Shown here: positions 8,669 to 16,113 of the stretch, piece by piece
How positions within the stretch are numbered: the first letter of the stretch is position 1
Layout: each line of letters begins with the position of its first letter
Origin: Streptomyces albus subsp. albus
Lineage (GTDB): Bacteria > Actinomycetota > Actinomycetes > Streptomycetales > Streptomycetaceae
Assembly: GCF_000725885.1 (NCBI RefSeq)
Contig: NZ_JODR01000021.1
Location: 62,001 to 126,000 of the forward strand
DNA: 64,000 bases
Direction of reading: 5' to 3'
Program-made: the position numbers and the translations under genes
Notes under the pieces: generated by a model
The model's database searches: none
Told to the model about the DNA's origin: nothing
What the model saw: only the letters and a program-made list of their open reading frames with translations

Positions 8669-8702
8669 TTGACACCCATTATTGGTCTGGACCATGTTGT
8701 AC
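8669..8702 (+). promoter_or_regulatory. Chitinase promoter with DasR-type dre operator
   Basis: A TTGACA hexamer at 8669-8674 can serve as -35, with a weak -10 around 8693-8702. Between them lies TGGTCTGGACCA (8683-8694), a near-perfect palindrome matching the core of the dre sites (TGGTCTAGACCA) that DasR, the GlcNAc-responsive GntR regulator, binds at Streptomyces chitinase promoters. The operator would occlude RNA polymerase. Its centre is about 61 bp upstream of the chitinase start codon. Confidence 0.8.
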
Positions 8703-8749
8703 GGCGCAACTCCACGACCTCCCCATCTCCCCCCACACCGGAGGCAGTT

Positions 8750-9781
8750 GTGGCACGTACCAGACGCCGTTCCCTCCTGCGCACCCTCGCCTCGCTGGCG
8801 GCCTCGACGCTGGCCGTGGGCGGTATGGCCGTCCTCGGCCCGGCATCGGCGCACGCCGCCGGCGGCGCCCCGCCGGCCGGTCCGGGCCCCCACGTCGGCG
8901 CCTCCCAGGTCCCGGCGCACGCGGTCACCGGCTACTGGCAGAACTTCGACAACGGAGCGACCGTCCAGACGCTCGCCGAGGTGCAGGACGAGTACGACAT
9001 CATCGCCGTCGCGTTCGCCGACGCGACCGGTTCCCCGGGACAGGTGGACTTCAACCTCGACCCGGCGCTGGGCTACTCCGAGGAGCAGTTCAAGGCGGAC
9101 ATCGCCGCCAAGCACGCCGAGGGCAAGTCAGTGATCATCTCCGTCGGCGGTGAGAAGGGCACCGTCTCGGTCGCCGACGACGCCTCGGCGAAGGCGTTCT
9201 CCGACAGCATCGTGAAGCTGATGGACGAGTACGGCTTCGACGGTGTCGACATCGACTTGGAGAACGGCCTCAACTCGACCTACATGACCAAGGCGCTCGA
9301 CGCGATCCACGCGGCGAAGAGCGACGTGGTCGTCACGATGGCACCGCAGACGATCGACATGCAGTCGCCGTCGAACGAGTACTTCAAGACGGCGCTGAAC
9401 ATCAAGAGCTATCTGACCGTCGTCAACATGCAGTACTACAACAGCGGTTCGATGAACGGCTGCGACGGCAAGGTCTACTCGGCGGGCACCGTCGACTTCC
9501 TCACCGCGCTGGCCTGTGTCCAGATCAAGGGCGGTCTCGACCCCTCGCAGGTGGGTCTGGGCACGCCCGCCTCGCCCCGGGCCGCCGGTTCGGGCTACGT
9601 GGACCCGGGTGTGGTCAACGCGGCCCTGGACTGCCTGGCCGAGGGCACCGGCTGCGGCAGCTTCGTCCCCGACGAGAAGTGGCCCGGCATCCGGGGCGCG
9701 ATGACCTGGTCCACCGCGTGGGACGCGGCGAACGGCAACAAGTGGTCGTCCACGGTCGGCCCCCATGTGCACGCCATGTGA
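8750..9781 (+). CDS. Secreted GH18 chitinase, catalytic domain only
   Basis: 343 residues. GTG 8750 is chosen because ggagg sits 5 bp upstream; an ATG at 8657 would place the promoter and dre site inside the gene. The N-terminus has an Arg-rich stretch (RTRRRSLLR), a hydrophobic core and an AHA-AGG cleavage site near residue 37, so the protein is exported (Sec or Tat). The GH18 barrel follows, with SVGGEKG (131-137) and the catalytic DGVDIDLE (164-171, acid Glu171). It hydrolyses beta-1,4 GlcNAc links in chitin. No carbohydrate-binding module or fibronectin domain is present. The dre site upstream predicts DasR control and induction by chitin breakdown products. Confidence 0.93.
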   Translation: MARTRRRSLLRTLASLAASTLAVGGMAVLGPASAHAAGGAPPAGPGPHVGASQVPAHAVTGYWQNFDNGATVQTLAEVQDEYDIIAVAFADATGSPGQVDFNLDPALGYSEEQFKADIAAKHAEGKSVIISVGGEKGTVSVADDASAKAFSDSIVKLMDEYGFDGVDIDLENGLNSTYMTKALDAIHAAKSDVVVTMAPQTIDMQSPSNEYFKTALNIKSYLTVVNMQYYNSGSMNGCDGKVYSAGTVDFLTALACVQIKGGLDPSQVGLGTPASPRAAGSGYVDPGVVNAALDCLAEGTGCGSFVPDEKWPGIRGAMTWSTAWDAANGNKWSSTVGPHVHAM

Positions 9782-9810
9782 CCCACGCTCCTGACGCCGG
9801 CGGCTCACCC

Positions 9811-9847
9811 GACGCCCCCGGGGCCCGCACCGGGCCCTGGGGGCGTC
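9811..9847. terminator. Bidirectional terminator, 17-bp perfect stem
   Basis: gacgcccccggggcccg (9811-9827) pairs perfectly with cgggccctgggggcgtc apart from minor central wobble, around a 3-base loop. It lies between the convergent chitinase and protease genes and can serve both. Confidence 0.85.
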
Positions 9848-9884
9848 CTCGTGCCGTGCTACGGCCCGGCCGGCGCGGCGCCGG

Positions 9885-10766
9885 TCACCGGGCCGGCCGG
9901 GGCAGGACGCAGCCGCGCGCGTCCAGGTCGAGCTGATTGCCGCGGCCGAAGCAGGAGTTGATCTGGTACGTCTGCTGACCGTAGGCGTTCAGGTGGCGGA
10001 CGGTGACGTTGCCCTTCCGGTCCACCTCGCACGGGTTGTTGAGGGTGCAGCGTTCGCCGTCCTCGTTGTGCGTGTTGTTGACGCCGACGACCTTCCCGGT
10101 GCGGTTGTCGATCACCGGGGAGCCGGAGGTGCCGCCCTTGGTCTGGCAGTCCATCGTGTAGCGGATGGAGTCCTTCCAGGTCCAGTCGGCCTCCTTGAGA
10201 AGGTGGGCGAAGCCGTCGACCGCGCAGCCGAAGGTCTCCTTCCAGTAGCCGGAGACGACGGTGATGGCCCGGCCCTGCCGAGGATGGGTGGCGTCCAGCC
10301 GCAGCGCGTCGATGCCGTACTTCTTCTTGATCTCCTTGTACGTGGACGTCGTCTCGTACAGGGAGATGTCCGTGTCCGTCATCGTCGCGTAGGCGATCCG
10401 GTCGGAGTGGATCTTCCCCGCGTCGGTGCCGTCGGCGTTCAGCAGCGTGAAGTCGCGGCTGGTCTTCTTGTCGACCAGCACCTCGCCGGCGCCGGGCATG
10501 CCCTCCTGGAGGCAGTGCCCGTTGGAGAGGACCAGCGCCGGGTCGGTCGCCTTGGAGTGCTTGAGCTTGACGACGGAACCCGAGCAGTTGCTCAGCGCGA
10601 CCGTGCCCTCGAAGGAGGGCGTACGGTCGGCTGCGGTCCGCACGGAGGTGCTGCCGGCGGCGGAGTCGGCGGGGCCGACGGCGGCGGCGGGCGTGGCGGC
10701 GGTACCCACCACCGCGGCGGCGCCGAAGAGCGCCGCCGCGGCCGTGCCGACGAGGGGCTTTCTCAT
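9885..10766 (-). CDS. Secreted trypsin-like serine protease (paralogue 1)
   Basis: 293 residues with a signal peptide (about 1-29, cleavage after TPAAA). The chymotrypsin-fold triad is visible as His84 (LSNGHC), Asp131 or Asp133 (MTDTDISLY) and Ser214 in GGTSGSP. Five or more further cysteines suggest disulfides in the exported enzyme. The substrate is unknown. It sits directly downstream of, and in the same direction as, a close paralogue (10799-11659); the two share long identical motifs such as TPSFEGTVALSNCSGS, so this is a tandem duplication. ATG 10766 follows a gaatgaggagtac ribosome-binding region. Confidence 0.88.
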   Translation of the reverse strand: MRKPLVGTAAAALFGAAAVVGTAATPAAAVGPADSAAGSTSVRTAADRTPSFEGTVALSNCSGSVVKLKHSKATDPALVLSNGHCLQEGMPGAGEVLVDKKTSRDFTLLNADGTDAGKIHSDRIAYATMTDTDISLYETTSTYKEIKKKYGIDALRLDATHPRQGRAITVVSGYWKETFGCAVDGFAHLLKEADWTWKDSIRYTMDCQTKGGTSGSPVIDNRTGKVVGVNNTHNEDGERCTLNNPCEVDRKGNVTVRHLNAYGQQTYQINSCFGRGNQLDLDARGCVLPRPAR

Positions 10767-10798
10767 GTACTCCTCATTCTTCCGGGGTCAGTTGTCGG

Positions 10799-11659
10799 TC
10801 ATGGCTTGGGGAGCGTGCAGCCCGCGCGGTTGAGGTCGATCTTGTTGCCCTCGGCCACGCAGAACGCGATGAGATAGGTCTGCTGGCCGTAGCCGATGCC
10901 CGCGCGCACGGTGACCTGACCCGTCTGGTCGACCTCGCACGGGTTGTTGAGCGTGCACCGGGCGCCGTCCTCGTTGAGGGTGTTGTTGACGCCGATGACC
11001 TTGCCGGTCGCGTTGTCGACGACGGGCGAGCCGGAGGTACCGCCCTTGGTGCGGCAGGCGGAGGTGTAGCGGATCGAGTCCTTCATCGTCCAGCCCGCCT
11101 CCTTGAGCCGGTAGGCGAAGCCGTCGATGGCGCAGCCGTACTTCTCCTTCCAGTAGCCCGAGACGACGGTGATGGCCCGGCCCTGCGTGGGGCGGGCCGC
11201 GTCCAGCGAGAGCGCCTTGATGCCGTACCGCGACTCGATGTCCTGGTAGGTGGAGCCCACCTGGTAGAGCGACACGTCGGTGTCGGTCATCGTCGCGTAG
11301 GCCACCTTGGTGGCGCGGACCGTGCCGGCGTTGGCGCCGCTCGCCTTCAGCAGGGTGAAGGAGCGGCTGGAGGCCTGGTCCTTGACGACCTGTCCGGGCT
11401 GCGGCATGCCCGTCTCCAGGCAGTGCCCGTTGGAGAGCACCAGCGCCGGGTCCGTCGCCTTGGAGTTGGGCATCTTCACCAGCGAGCCGGAGCAGTTGCT
11501 GAGGGCGACGGTGCCCTCGAAGGAGGGGGTGGCCCGGACGCCGGTGGCGGAGGGGGAAGCCGAGGTGCCGCTCGCCGCCGCCGGGGCCGCGGAGACGCCG
11601 GTGAGCGCGGCGGCACCCAGGAGAGCTGCGGCGAGGGAACTTGCGAGAGGTCTGTTCAT
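10799..11659 (-). CDS. Secreted trypsin-like serine protease (paralogue 2)
   Basis: 286 residues, exported (signal peptide to about residue 29, AAPAAA-SG). The triad is His79, Asp126 or Asp128, and Ser209 (KGGTSGSPVVD). It is about two-thirds identical by eye to the neighbouring protease. It differs mainly in the propeptide-like region (30-45) and in surface loops, which suggests duplication followed by substrate divergence. ATG 11659 has gagga 8 bp upstream. The two genes are 32 bp apart and probably co-transcribed leftward. Confidence 0.88.
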   Translation of the reverse strand: MNRPLASSLAAALLGAAALTGVSAAPAAASGTSASPSATGVRATPSFEGTVALSNCSGSLVKMPNSKATDPALVLSNGHCLETGMPQPGQVVKDQASSRSFTLLKASGANAGTVRATKVAYATMTDTDVSLYQVGSTYQDIESRYGIKALSLDAARPTQGRAITVVSGYWKEKYGCAIDGFAYRLKEAGWTMKDSIRYTSACRTKGGTSGSPVVDNATGKVIGVNNTLNEDGARCTLNNPCEVDQTGQVTVRAGIGYGQQTYLIAFCVAEGNKIDLNRAGCTLPKP

Positions 11660-11742
11660 GGTGGGGAAGTCCTCTCTCGGTACCGAAGGATTGTTCGGCT
11701 GACGCCGTGCATTCTTGGGCCAGTCGGGGCCCGCCACAAGAG

Positions 11743-11777
11743 CGCCCCCGGAATCGGCAGAGCCGATTCCGGGGGCG
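11743..11777. terminator. Perfect 16-bp hairpin downstream of gntP-type permease
   Basis: cgcccccggaatcggc (11743-11758), loop aga, gccgattccgggggcg (11762-11777), all 16 pairs matched. It lies 34 bp past the stop of the permease gene and upstream of the protease pair, so it insulates the two leftward units. Confidence 0.9.
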
Positions 11778-11810
11778 TCCGGTATGCGGTGTGCGGAAGG
11801 GGCTGGTCCG

Positions 11811-13265
11811 CTAGACGAAGAGGCTGACCACCGCGGCGACCACGAAGCCCGCCAGCGACAGCACGGACTCCAGCACGGTCCACGACTTGAGGGTGTCCCG
11901 CTCGGAGATCCCGAAGTACTTCGCCACCATCCAGAAGCCGCCGTCGTTGACGTGCGAGGCGAAGATCGAGCCGGCCGAGATGGCCATGATGACCAGCGCC
12001 ACGTGCGCCTGCGAGGGGTCGCTCTGCGCCAGCAGCGGCGCGACGATCCCGGCGGTGGTGACGATGGCGACGGTCGCCGAGCCCTGTGCCACCCGCAGCA
12101 CCACGGAGATCAGGTAGGCGAGCACGATGACGGGCAGCCCGGCGTCGCCGAACACGTCGGCGAGCGCCTGCGCCACGCCGGAGCCCTGGAGTACGGCGCC
12201 GAAGATGCCGCCCGCGCCGACGACCAGCAGGATGTTGCCGACCGGCTTGAGGGAGGCGGTGGAGACCGTCTCCAGCGACTTGCGGCTCCAGCCGCGGCGC
12301 AGGCCCAGCAGCCAGTAGGCCAGCAGCAGCGCCACCGTCAGCGCCACGAACGGGTGGCCGATGAACTCGATGACGGAGCGCCCCGTGGACGGGTCGAACG
12401 CGATGGACGAGAAGGTGGCGGCCAGGATCAGCACCAGCGGGGTGCCGATGATGACCAGCACGGTGCCCACCGACACCGGCTTCTCCTCACCGCCCCGGCC
12501 CAGGTCCTGTGCGACGGCCTGCTTGGACTCCTCGACGGCCTCCAGCATCTCCTGCGGGACCTGCACGAAGACGCGCTTGCCTATCCACGCCGCGTACGCC
12601 CAGGCGGCCAGTACGGCCGGGATGCCGCAGACGACGCCCATCAGGATGATCCAGCCCAGGTCCACGTCCAGCAGTCCGGCGGCGGCCACCGGGCCGGGGT
12701 GCGGGGGCAGGAACGCGTGCGTCATGGACAGGCCGGCGAGCATCGGCATGCAGTACAGGAGGACCGATTTGCCGCTGCGCTTGGCCGCCGCGTAGACGAT
12801 CGGCGCCAGGACGAAGATGCCGACGTCGAAGAAGACGGGGATGCCGAAGAGGAGACCTGTCAGCCCCATCGCGAGGGGCGCGCGCTTCTCCCCGAAGAGG
12901 CCCAGCAGCCGCGCCGAGAGGGCCTCGGCGCCCCCGCTGACCTCCAGGATCGCGCCGAGCATGGTGCCCAGGCCGATGATGATCGCGACGTGCCCGAGAA
13001 TCCCGCCCATGCCCGACTCGATCATCGAGACGGCGTCGGACTTCTGGACTGTGCCGAAGAGTTCGGTGACGGACAGGCCCGCGCCCAGGCCGACCGCGAT
13101 GGAGACGGCCAGCAGCGCGACGAACGGCTGGAGGCGGACCTTGATGATCAGGACGAGCAGCAGGACGATGCCGAGGGCTGCCACGGTGAGCAGACCCCCG
13201 GTGCCGGGTATGAGCGCGAGCAGACCGCCCGTGTGGGGCGGCGCCTTCTCGGCGGCGAGCAGCAT
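11811..13265 (-). CDS. GntP-family permease (gluconate/D-serine type)
   Basis: 484 residues, about 13 hydrophobic segments, with the GntP hallmarks GIPVFFDVGIFVLAPI, MTHAFLPPHPGPVA and SHVNDGGFWMV. The family moves gluconate, related sugar acids or, in DsdX, D-serine by proton symport. The context here (D-serine-dehydratase-like enzyme, RidA, N-acyl-D-amino-acid deacylase) makes D-amino acids plausible, while the PfkB kinase two genes away keeps a sugar acid possible. The family assignment is firm; the substrate is inference. It lies 205 bp downstream of ridA in the same direction, with no terminator seen between. Confidence 0.93.
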   Translation of the reverse strand: MLLAAEKAPPHTGGLLALIPGTGGLLTVAALGIVLLLVLIIKVRLQPFVALLAVSIAVGLGAGLSVTELFGTVQKSDAVSMIESGMGGILGHVAIIIGLGTMLGAILEVSGGAEALSARLLGLFGEKRAPLAMGLTGLLFGIPVFFDVGIFVLAPIVYAAAKRSGKSVLLYCMPMLAGLSMTHAFLPPHPGPVAAAGLLDVDLGWIILMGVVCGIPAVLAAWAYAAWIGKRVFVQVPQEMLEAVEESKQAVAQDLGRGGEEKPVSVGTVLVIIGTPLVLILAATFSSIAFDPSTGRSVIEFIGHPFVALTVALLLAYWLLGLRRGWSRKSLETVSTASLKPVGNILLVVGAGGIFGAVLQGSGVAQALADVFGDAGLPVIVLAYLISVVLRVAQGSATVAIVTTAGIVAPLLAQSDPSQAHVALVIMAISAGSIFASHVNDGGFWMVAKYFGISERDTLKSWTVLESVLSLAGFVVAAVVSLFV

Positions 13266-13470
13266 GGGGAACTCCGTTGTTCAGTGCTGAAGGGGCCCCG
13301 GTCCCGCCTCCCCCTTTGCCGTTCCCCCTGGTGTGCCGTACCGCGCACGGGCGCGGGCGGGTACGCGGAGACATGCCGCAGGCTGGGGAGGGGGAGGGGA
13401 GCGGTGGAAAGACGCGAGGGGTCCGACGGCCCCCCTCCGGGGCGAGGGGGGCGGGACCGGGGAAGGAGCC

Positions 13471-13884
13471 TCAGCCGAGGACGGCGAGGACGTCGACCTC
13501 GACGAGCAGGCCGGCGGGGAGGCCGACGTACACCGTCGTACGCGCGGCCGGGGCCTCCTGGAGGGAGGCGAAGTACTCGTTGTAGATCTCGTTGAACTCC
13601 GCGAAGTGACCGGTGTCCGTGAGGTACACGCGGATCATCACGGCGTCCTCCCAGCTGGCGCCGCCCTCCTTGAGGATGGCCTCCGCGTTGGCGAACGCCT
13701 GGAGGGTCTGCTCCCGCAGGCCGGGGCCGACCGGGGTCGGTGCCTGGCCCTCGACGGCCGGGCCGAACCCGACCTGGCCGGCGACCTGGAGGATGTTGCC
13801 CTTGCGCACCCCGTGCGAGAACTTCGCGGGCGGCGTGGTGTGCGTGGCCGGGGTGAGGGCGGTCTTGGTCAGCTTGTCGCTCAT
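13471..13884 (-). CDS. RidA-family enamine/imine deaminase
   Basis: 137-residue RidA/YjgF protein. Family residues are visible: Arg115 (APAARTTVYV) and Glu129 (LLVEVDVLAVL), the pair that positions enamine substrates. RidA hydrolyses 2-aminoacrylate and other imines released by PLP dehydratases. That fits the D-serine-dehydratase-like gene in the same locus, whose chemistry would make 2-aminoacrylate. The start ATG overlaps the IclR-regulator stop (ATGA), so translation is coupled to the regulator. Confidence 0.93.
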   Translation of the reverse strand: MSDKLTKTALTPATHTTPPAKFSHGVRKGNILQVAGQVGFGPAVEGQAPTPVGPGLREQTLQAFANAEAILKEGGASWEDAVMIRVYLTDTGHFAEFNEIYNEYFASLQEAPAARTTVYVGLPAGLLVEVDVLAVLG

Positions 13885-14660
13885 GGTGCGGCTCTCTTTC
13901 GCGTGGTGCGGGGGCGATCGGTCCGCCCCGAGTACTCGGCGCTGATGGCCTCGGCGGTCCGCCGTACGCGGGGCAGCAGGGAGAGGAGTTCGTCGGCGGA
14001 GACGACGACGTTCGGCGCGGAGACCGACATGGCCGCCACCACGCGTCCCTCGGCGCCCCGGATGGGTGCCGCGACGCAGTTGATGGACTCCTCGTGGCCA
14101 CCGAGGTCGGTGGCCCAGCCCTGTTCGCGGACCTTGGCCAGTTCCGCGAGGAACGCGGTGGCGTCGGGTGTCGAACGGGGCGTGTACATGGGGTAGTCGA
14201 GCCGTTCGGCGACGGCGCGCCGTTCGGGCTCGGGAAGGTCGGCGAGCAGCAGTTTCGCCACCGCGGCCACGGTGATGGCGACGGGTTTGCCGATGCGCGA
14301 GTACATCCGTACCGGGTAGCGGCTCTCGACCTTGTCGATGTAGAGGACCTCGTCCTCCTCGTAGACGGCGAGGTGGACGGTGTGGCCGCAGGCGGCGTTG
14401 AGCTCGGCCAGGTGGGGGTGGGCGATCTCGCGGATGTCGAGGTTCTCGACGGCTTCCTGGGCGAGGGCGAACAGCCGGGCGCCGAGCCGGTAGCGCTGGT
14501 CGGCCTGGCGGTAGACGAGGCCGTGCTCGTGCAGGGTGCGCAGCAGCCGCAGCGCGGTGGACTTGTGCACCTGGAGCCGGGCGGCGACCTGTTCGAGGTT
14601 GGCGGGGCCCTCGGCGAGCAGCGGCAGGATGCTCAGGGCCCGGTCGACGGTCTGGCTCAT
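13881..14660 (-). CDS. IclR-family transcriptional regulator
   Basis: 259 residues. The N-terminal winged helix (about 5-62, with NLEQVAARLQVHKSTALRLL) is followed by the IclR ligand domain (75-245; GKPVAITVAAVAKLLLADLP and an INCVAAPI cysteine loop). It lies between ridA and the kinase gene with 4-bp overlaps on both sides. The probable target is the divergent promoter region at 15917-16113, where two CATACGCAA repeats lie 21 bp apart. The effector is unknown; a D-amino acid derivative or keto acid is likely from context. Confidence 0.93.
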   Translation of the reverse strand: MSQTVDRALSILPLLAEGPANLEQVAARLQVHKSTALRLLRTLHEHGLVYRQADQRYRLGARLFALAQEAVENLDIREIAHPHLAELNAACGHTVHLAVYEEDEVLYIDKVESRYPVRMYSRIGKPVAITVAAVAKLLLADLPEPERRAVAERLDYPMYTPRSTPDATAFLAELAKVREQGWATDLGGHEESINCVAAPIRGAEGRVVAAMSVSAPNVVVSADELLSLLPRVRRTAEAISAEYSGRTDRPRTTRKRAAP

Positions 14661-15916
14661 GCGGATGGCACCTCCGGCTCGGTCCGGCCGGTCCGCGGTG
14701 CGGGCGGGCCGGCGTCTGCTGGCGCGGGCCCGTGCGGCGGCGTGCTCGTCCAGCCGGGGCCCAGCCGCAGTCTGCCCCAGTCGCCTTCGTCCAGGGCGAC
14801 GAGCCGGTCGGCGGCCTCGCGGGCGGGTGGTGCCGCGAGGTCACCGGCGTCGGTGAGGGCGGCGGCGGCCAGCAGATGCCCGTGCCGGAGCCGTTCGCGT
14901 ACGGGCAGTCCGCGCAGGGTCCCGGCCAGGAACCCGGCGGCGAAGGCGTCCCCGGCGCCGATGGGCGAGACGACGTCCACGCGCAGCGCGGGGGCGAAGA
15001 CCGGGCCGCTGTCGCCGACGTAGGCGGTGGCTCCGGCGCTGCCCTGTTTGACCACCAGGACGGCGGGCTCGGGCAGTGCGGCGCGGACCGCGTCGGGGCC
15101 GCCGGTGACGCCCCATACGGCGGCGGCCTCGTCCTCGCCGACGAAGACGATGTCGCTGTGCCGGGCCAGCTCCAGCAGGACGCCGGCGCCGGGTTCGGGT
15201 GCGGTGCGCCACAGACTGACGCGGTAGTTGACGTCGAAGGAGACGAGCGGGCCCGGGGCGGCGCCGTCGCGGACGGCGGGGCGGTCGGTGGTGAGGGCGC
15301 GCAGCAGGGCCAGGCAGTCGGCGGAGAGGGCCGCGGTGATGCCGGTCAGGTGCAGCACCCGTCCGGTGCGCAGCGCCTCGGCGGGGACGGTGGCGGGGGA
15401 CATGGCGGAGGCGGCCGACCCGGCCCGGTAGTAGACCACCTCGGAGACGGCGCCCCGGCCGGGCGGGGTCGCCGGGAGGTGAGTGCCGGGCGCGCCGTCG
15501 GTGGGGGCGGAGCCGTTCGCGGGGTCTGTGGTGCCGGCACCTTCCCGGGAGCCGGTGCCGTCCGTACTGTCCGTGGCAGCCGTGCCGTCCGGGGCGGTGG
15601 GGCCGGTGGCGCGTTCGCCGTCGGTGCGGAAGTAGATGCCGGTGGGGCGGTCGGGGTCGCGTTCGACGGCGGTGGTGTCCACGCCGTGGGCGGCGATCGT
15701 GCGGAGCAGATGGTCGCCGAAGCCGTCCGCGCCCACCCGGCTCACCCAGCGGGTGCGGTATCCGGCGCGGGCCAGGGCGCAGGCCACGTTGGACTCGGCG
15801 CCGCCGATGGCGCGCCGGAAGGAGGGCACGTCGGCGAGGGGGCCGGGGCGGGAGGGCAGGAAGGTGACCATGGACTCGCCCAGGCAGACGACATCGGTCT
15901 TCGGGGTGGTGGTCAC
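14657..15916 (-). CDS. PfkB-family sugar kinase, KDG-kinase-like, with insertion
   Basis: 419 residues from a GTG at 15916. Ribokinase-fold features: AIGGAESNVACALARAG (36-52), SFDVNYRVSLW (226-236) and the PfkB signature GAGDAFAAGFLAG (320-332) with base Asp323. The SFDVNYR and GEDEA patterns point to the 2-keto-3-deoxygluconate kinase branch. Residues 101-155 form a Thr/Gly/Ala/Pro-rich insertion absent from typical 310-330-residue relatives. The C-terminal 35 residues are also low complexity. The stop overlaps the IclR start. Its role beside D-amino-acid genes is unclear; the locus may serve two substrates. Confidence 0.85.
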   Translation of the reverse strand: MTTTPKTDVVCLGESMVTFLPSRPGPLADVPSFRRAIGGAESNVACALARAGYRTRWVSRVGADGFGDHLLRTIAAHGVDTTAVERDPDRPTGIYFRTDGERATGPTAPDGTAATDSTDGTGSREGAGTTDPANGSAPTDGAPGTHLPATPPGRGAVSEVVYYRAGSAASAMSPATVPAEALRTGRVLHLTGITAALSADCLALLRALTTDRPAVRDGAAPGPLVSFDVNYRVSLWRTAPEPGAGVLLELARHSDIVFVGEDEAAAVWGVTGGPDAVRAALPEPAVLVVKQGSAGATAYVGDSGPVFAPALRVDVVSPIGAGDAFAAGFLAGTLRGLPVRERLRHGHLLAAAALTDAGDLAAPPAREAADRLVALDEGDWGRLRLGPGWTSTPPHGPAPADAGPPAPRTGRTEPEVPSA

Positions 15917-16048
15917 GACAGGTCCTGCTCCTCGCTGGTCGGCTGCTCGCGGCGTGCGTGCCGCCCCGGCCGGTACCTCACCGGGCCGTTCGACGGGGCC
16001 GGCTCCATTGACCGGCCGTTCGGCGGGATGCTAGACAGCGTTAAGCGT

Positions 16049-16078
16049 CATACGCAATGGACGTTGCAACATACGCAA
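16049..16078. promoter_or_regulatory. Candidate IclR operator, two direct repeats
   Basis: CATACGCAA occurs at 16049-16057 and 16070-16078, a 21-bp (two helical turns) spacing. Overlapping inverted elements GCAA-tggacg-TTGC (16054-16067) and gttgc-aacatac-gcaac lie within. It sits between the divergent kinase (start 15916) and dehydratase (start 16114), the natural place for the locus regulator to act. Confidence 0.6.
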
Positions 16079-16113
16079 CAAACTCCTTCCCGTTATCGCT
16101 TACGGAGTCCCGC

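Noticed and set aside
8657-8750. Upstream ATG start for the chitinase at 8657
   Set aside because: It would place TTGACA, the dre site and the ribosome-binding site inside the coding region; GTG 8750 has a good Shine-Dalgarno and a proper signal peptide.
10799-11659. Fusion of the two protease genes
   Set aside because: Each has its own signal peptide, stop and ribosome-binding site, and a 32-bp gap separates them.
11715-13595. Long plus-strand frame opposite the GntP permease
   Set aside because: Asp/His/Arg/Gln-rich mirror of a membrane protein, with no recognisable domain; the minus strand has clear GntP motifs.
15917-16113. Riboswitch in the kinase/dehydratase gap
   Set aside because: The symmetry is that of protein-binding repeats; no aptamer-like stem set visible on either strand.
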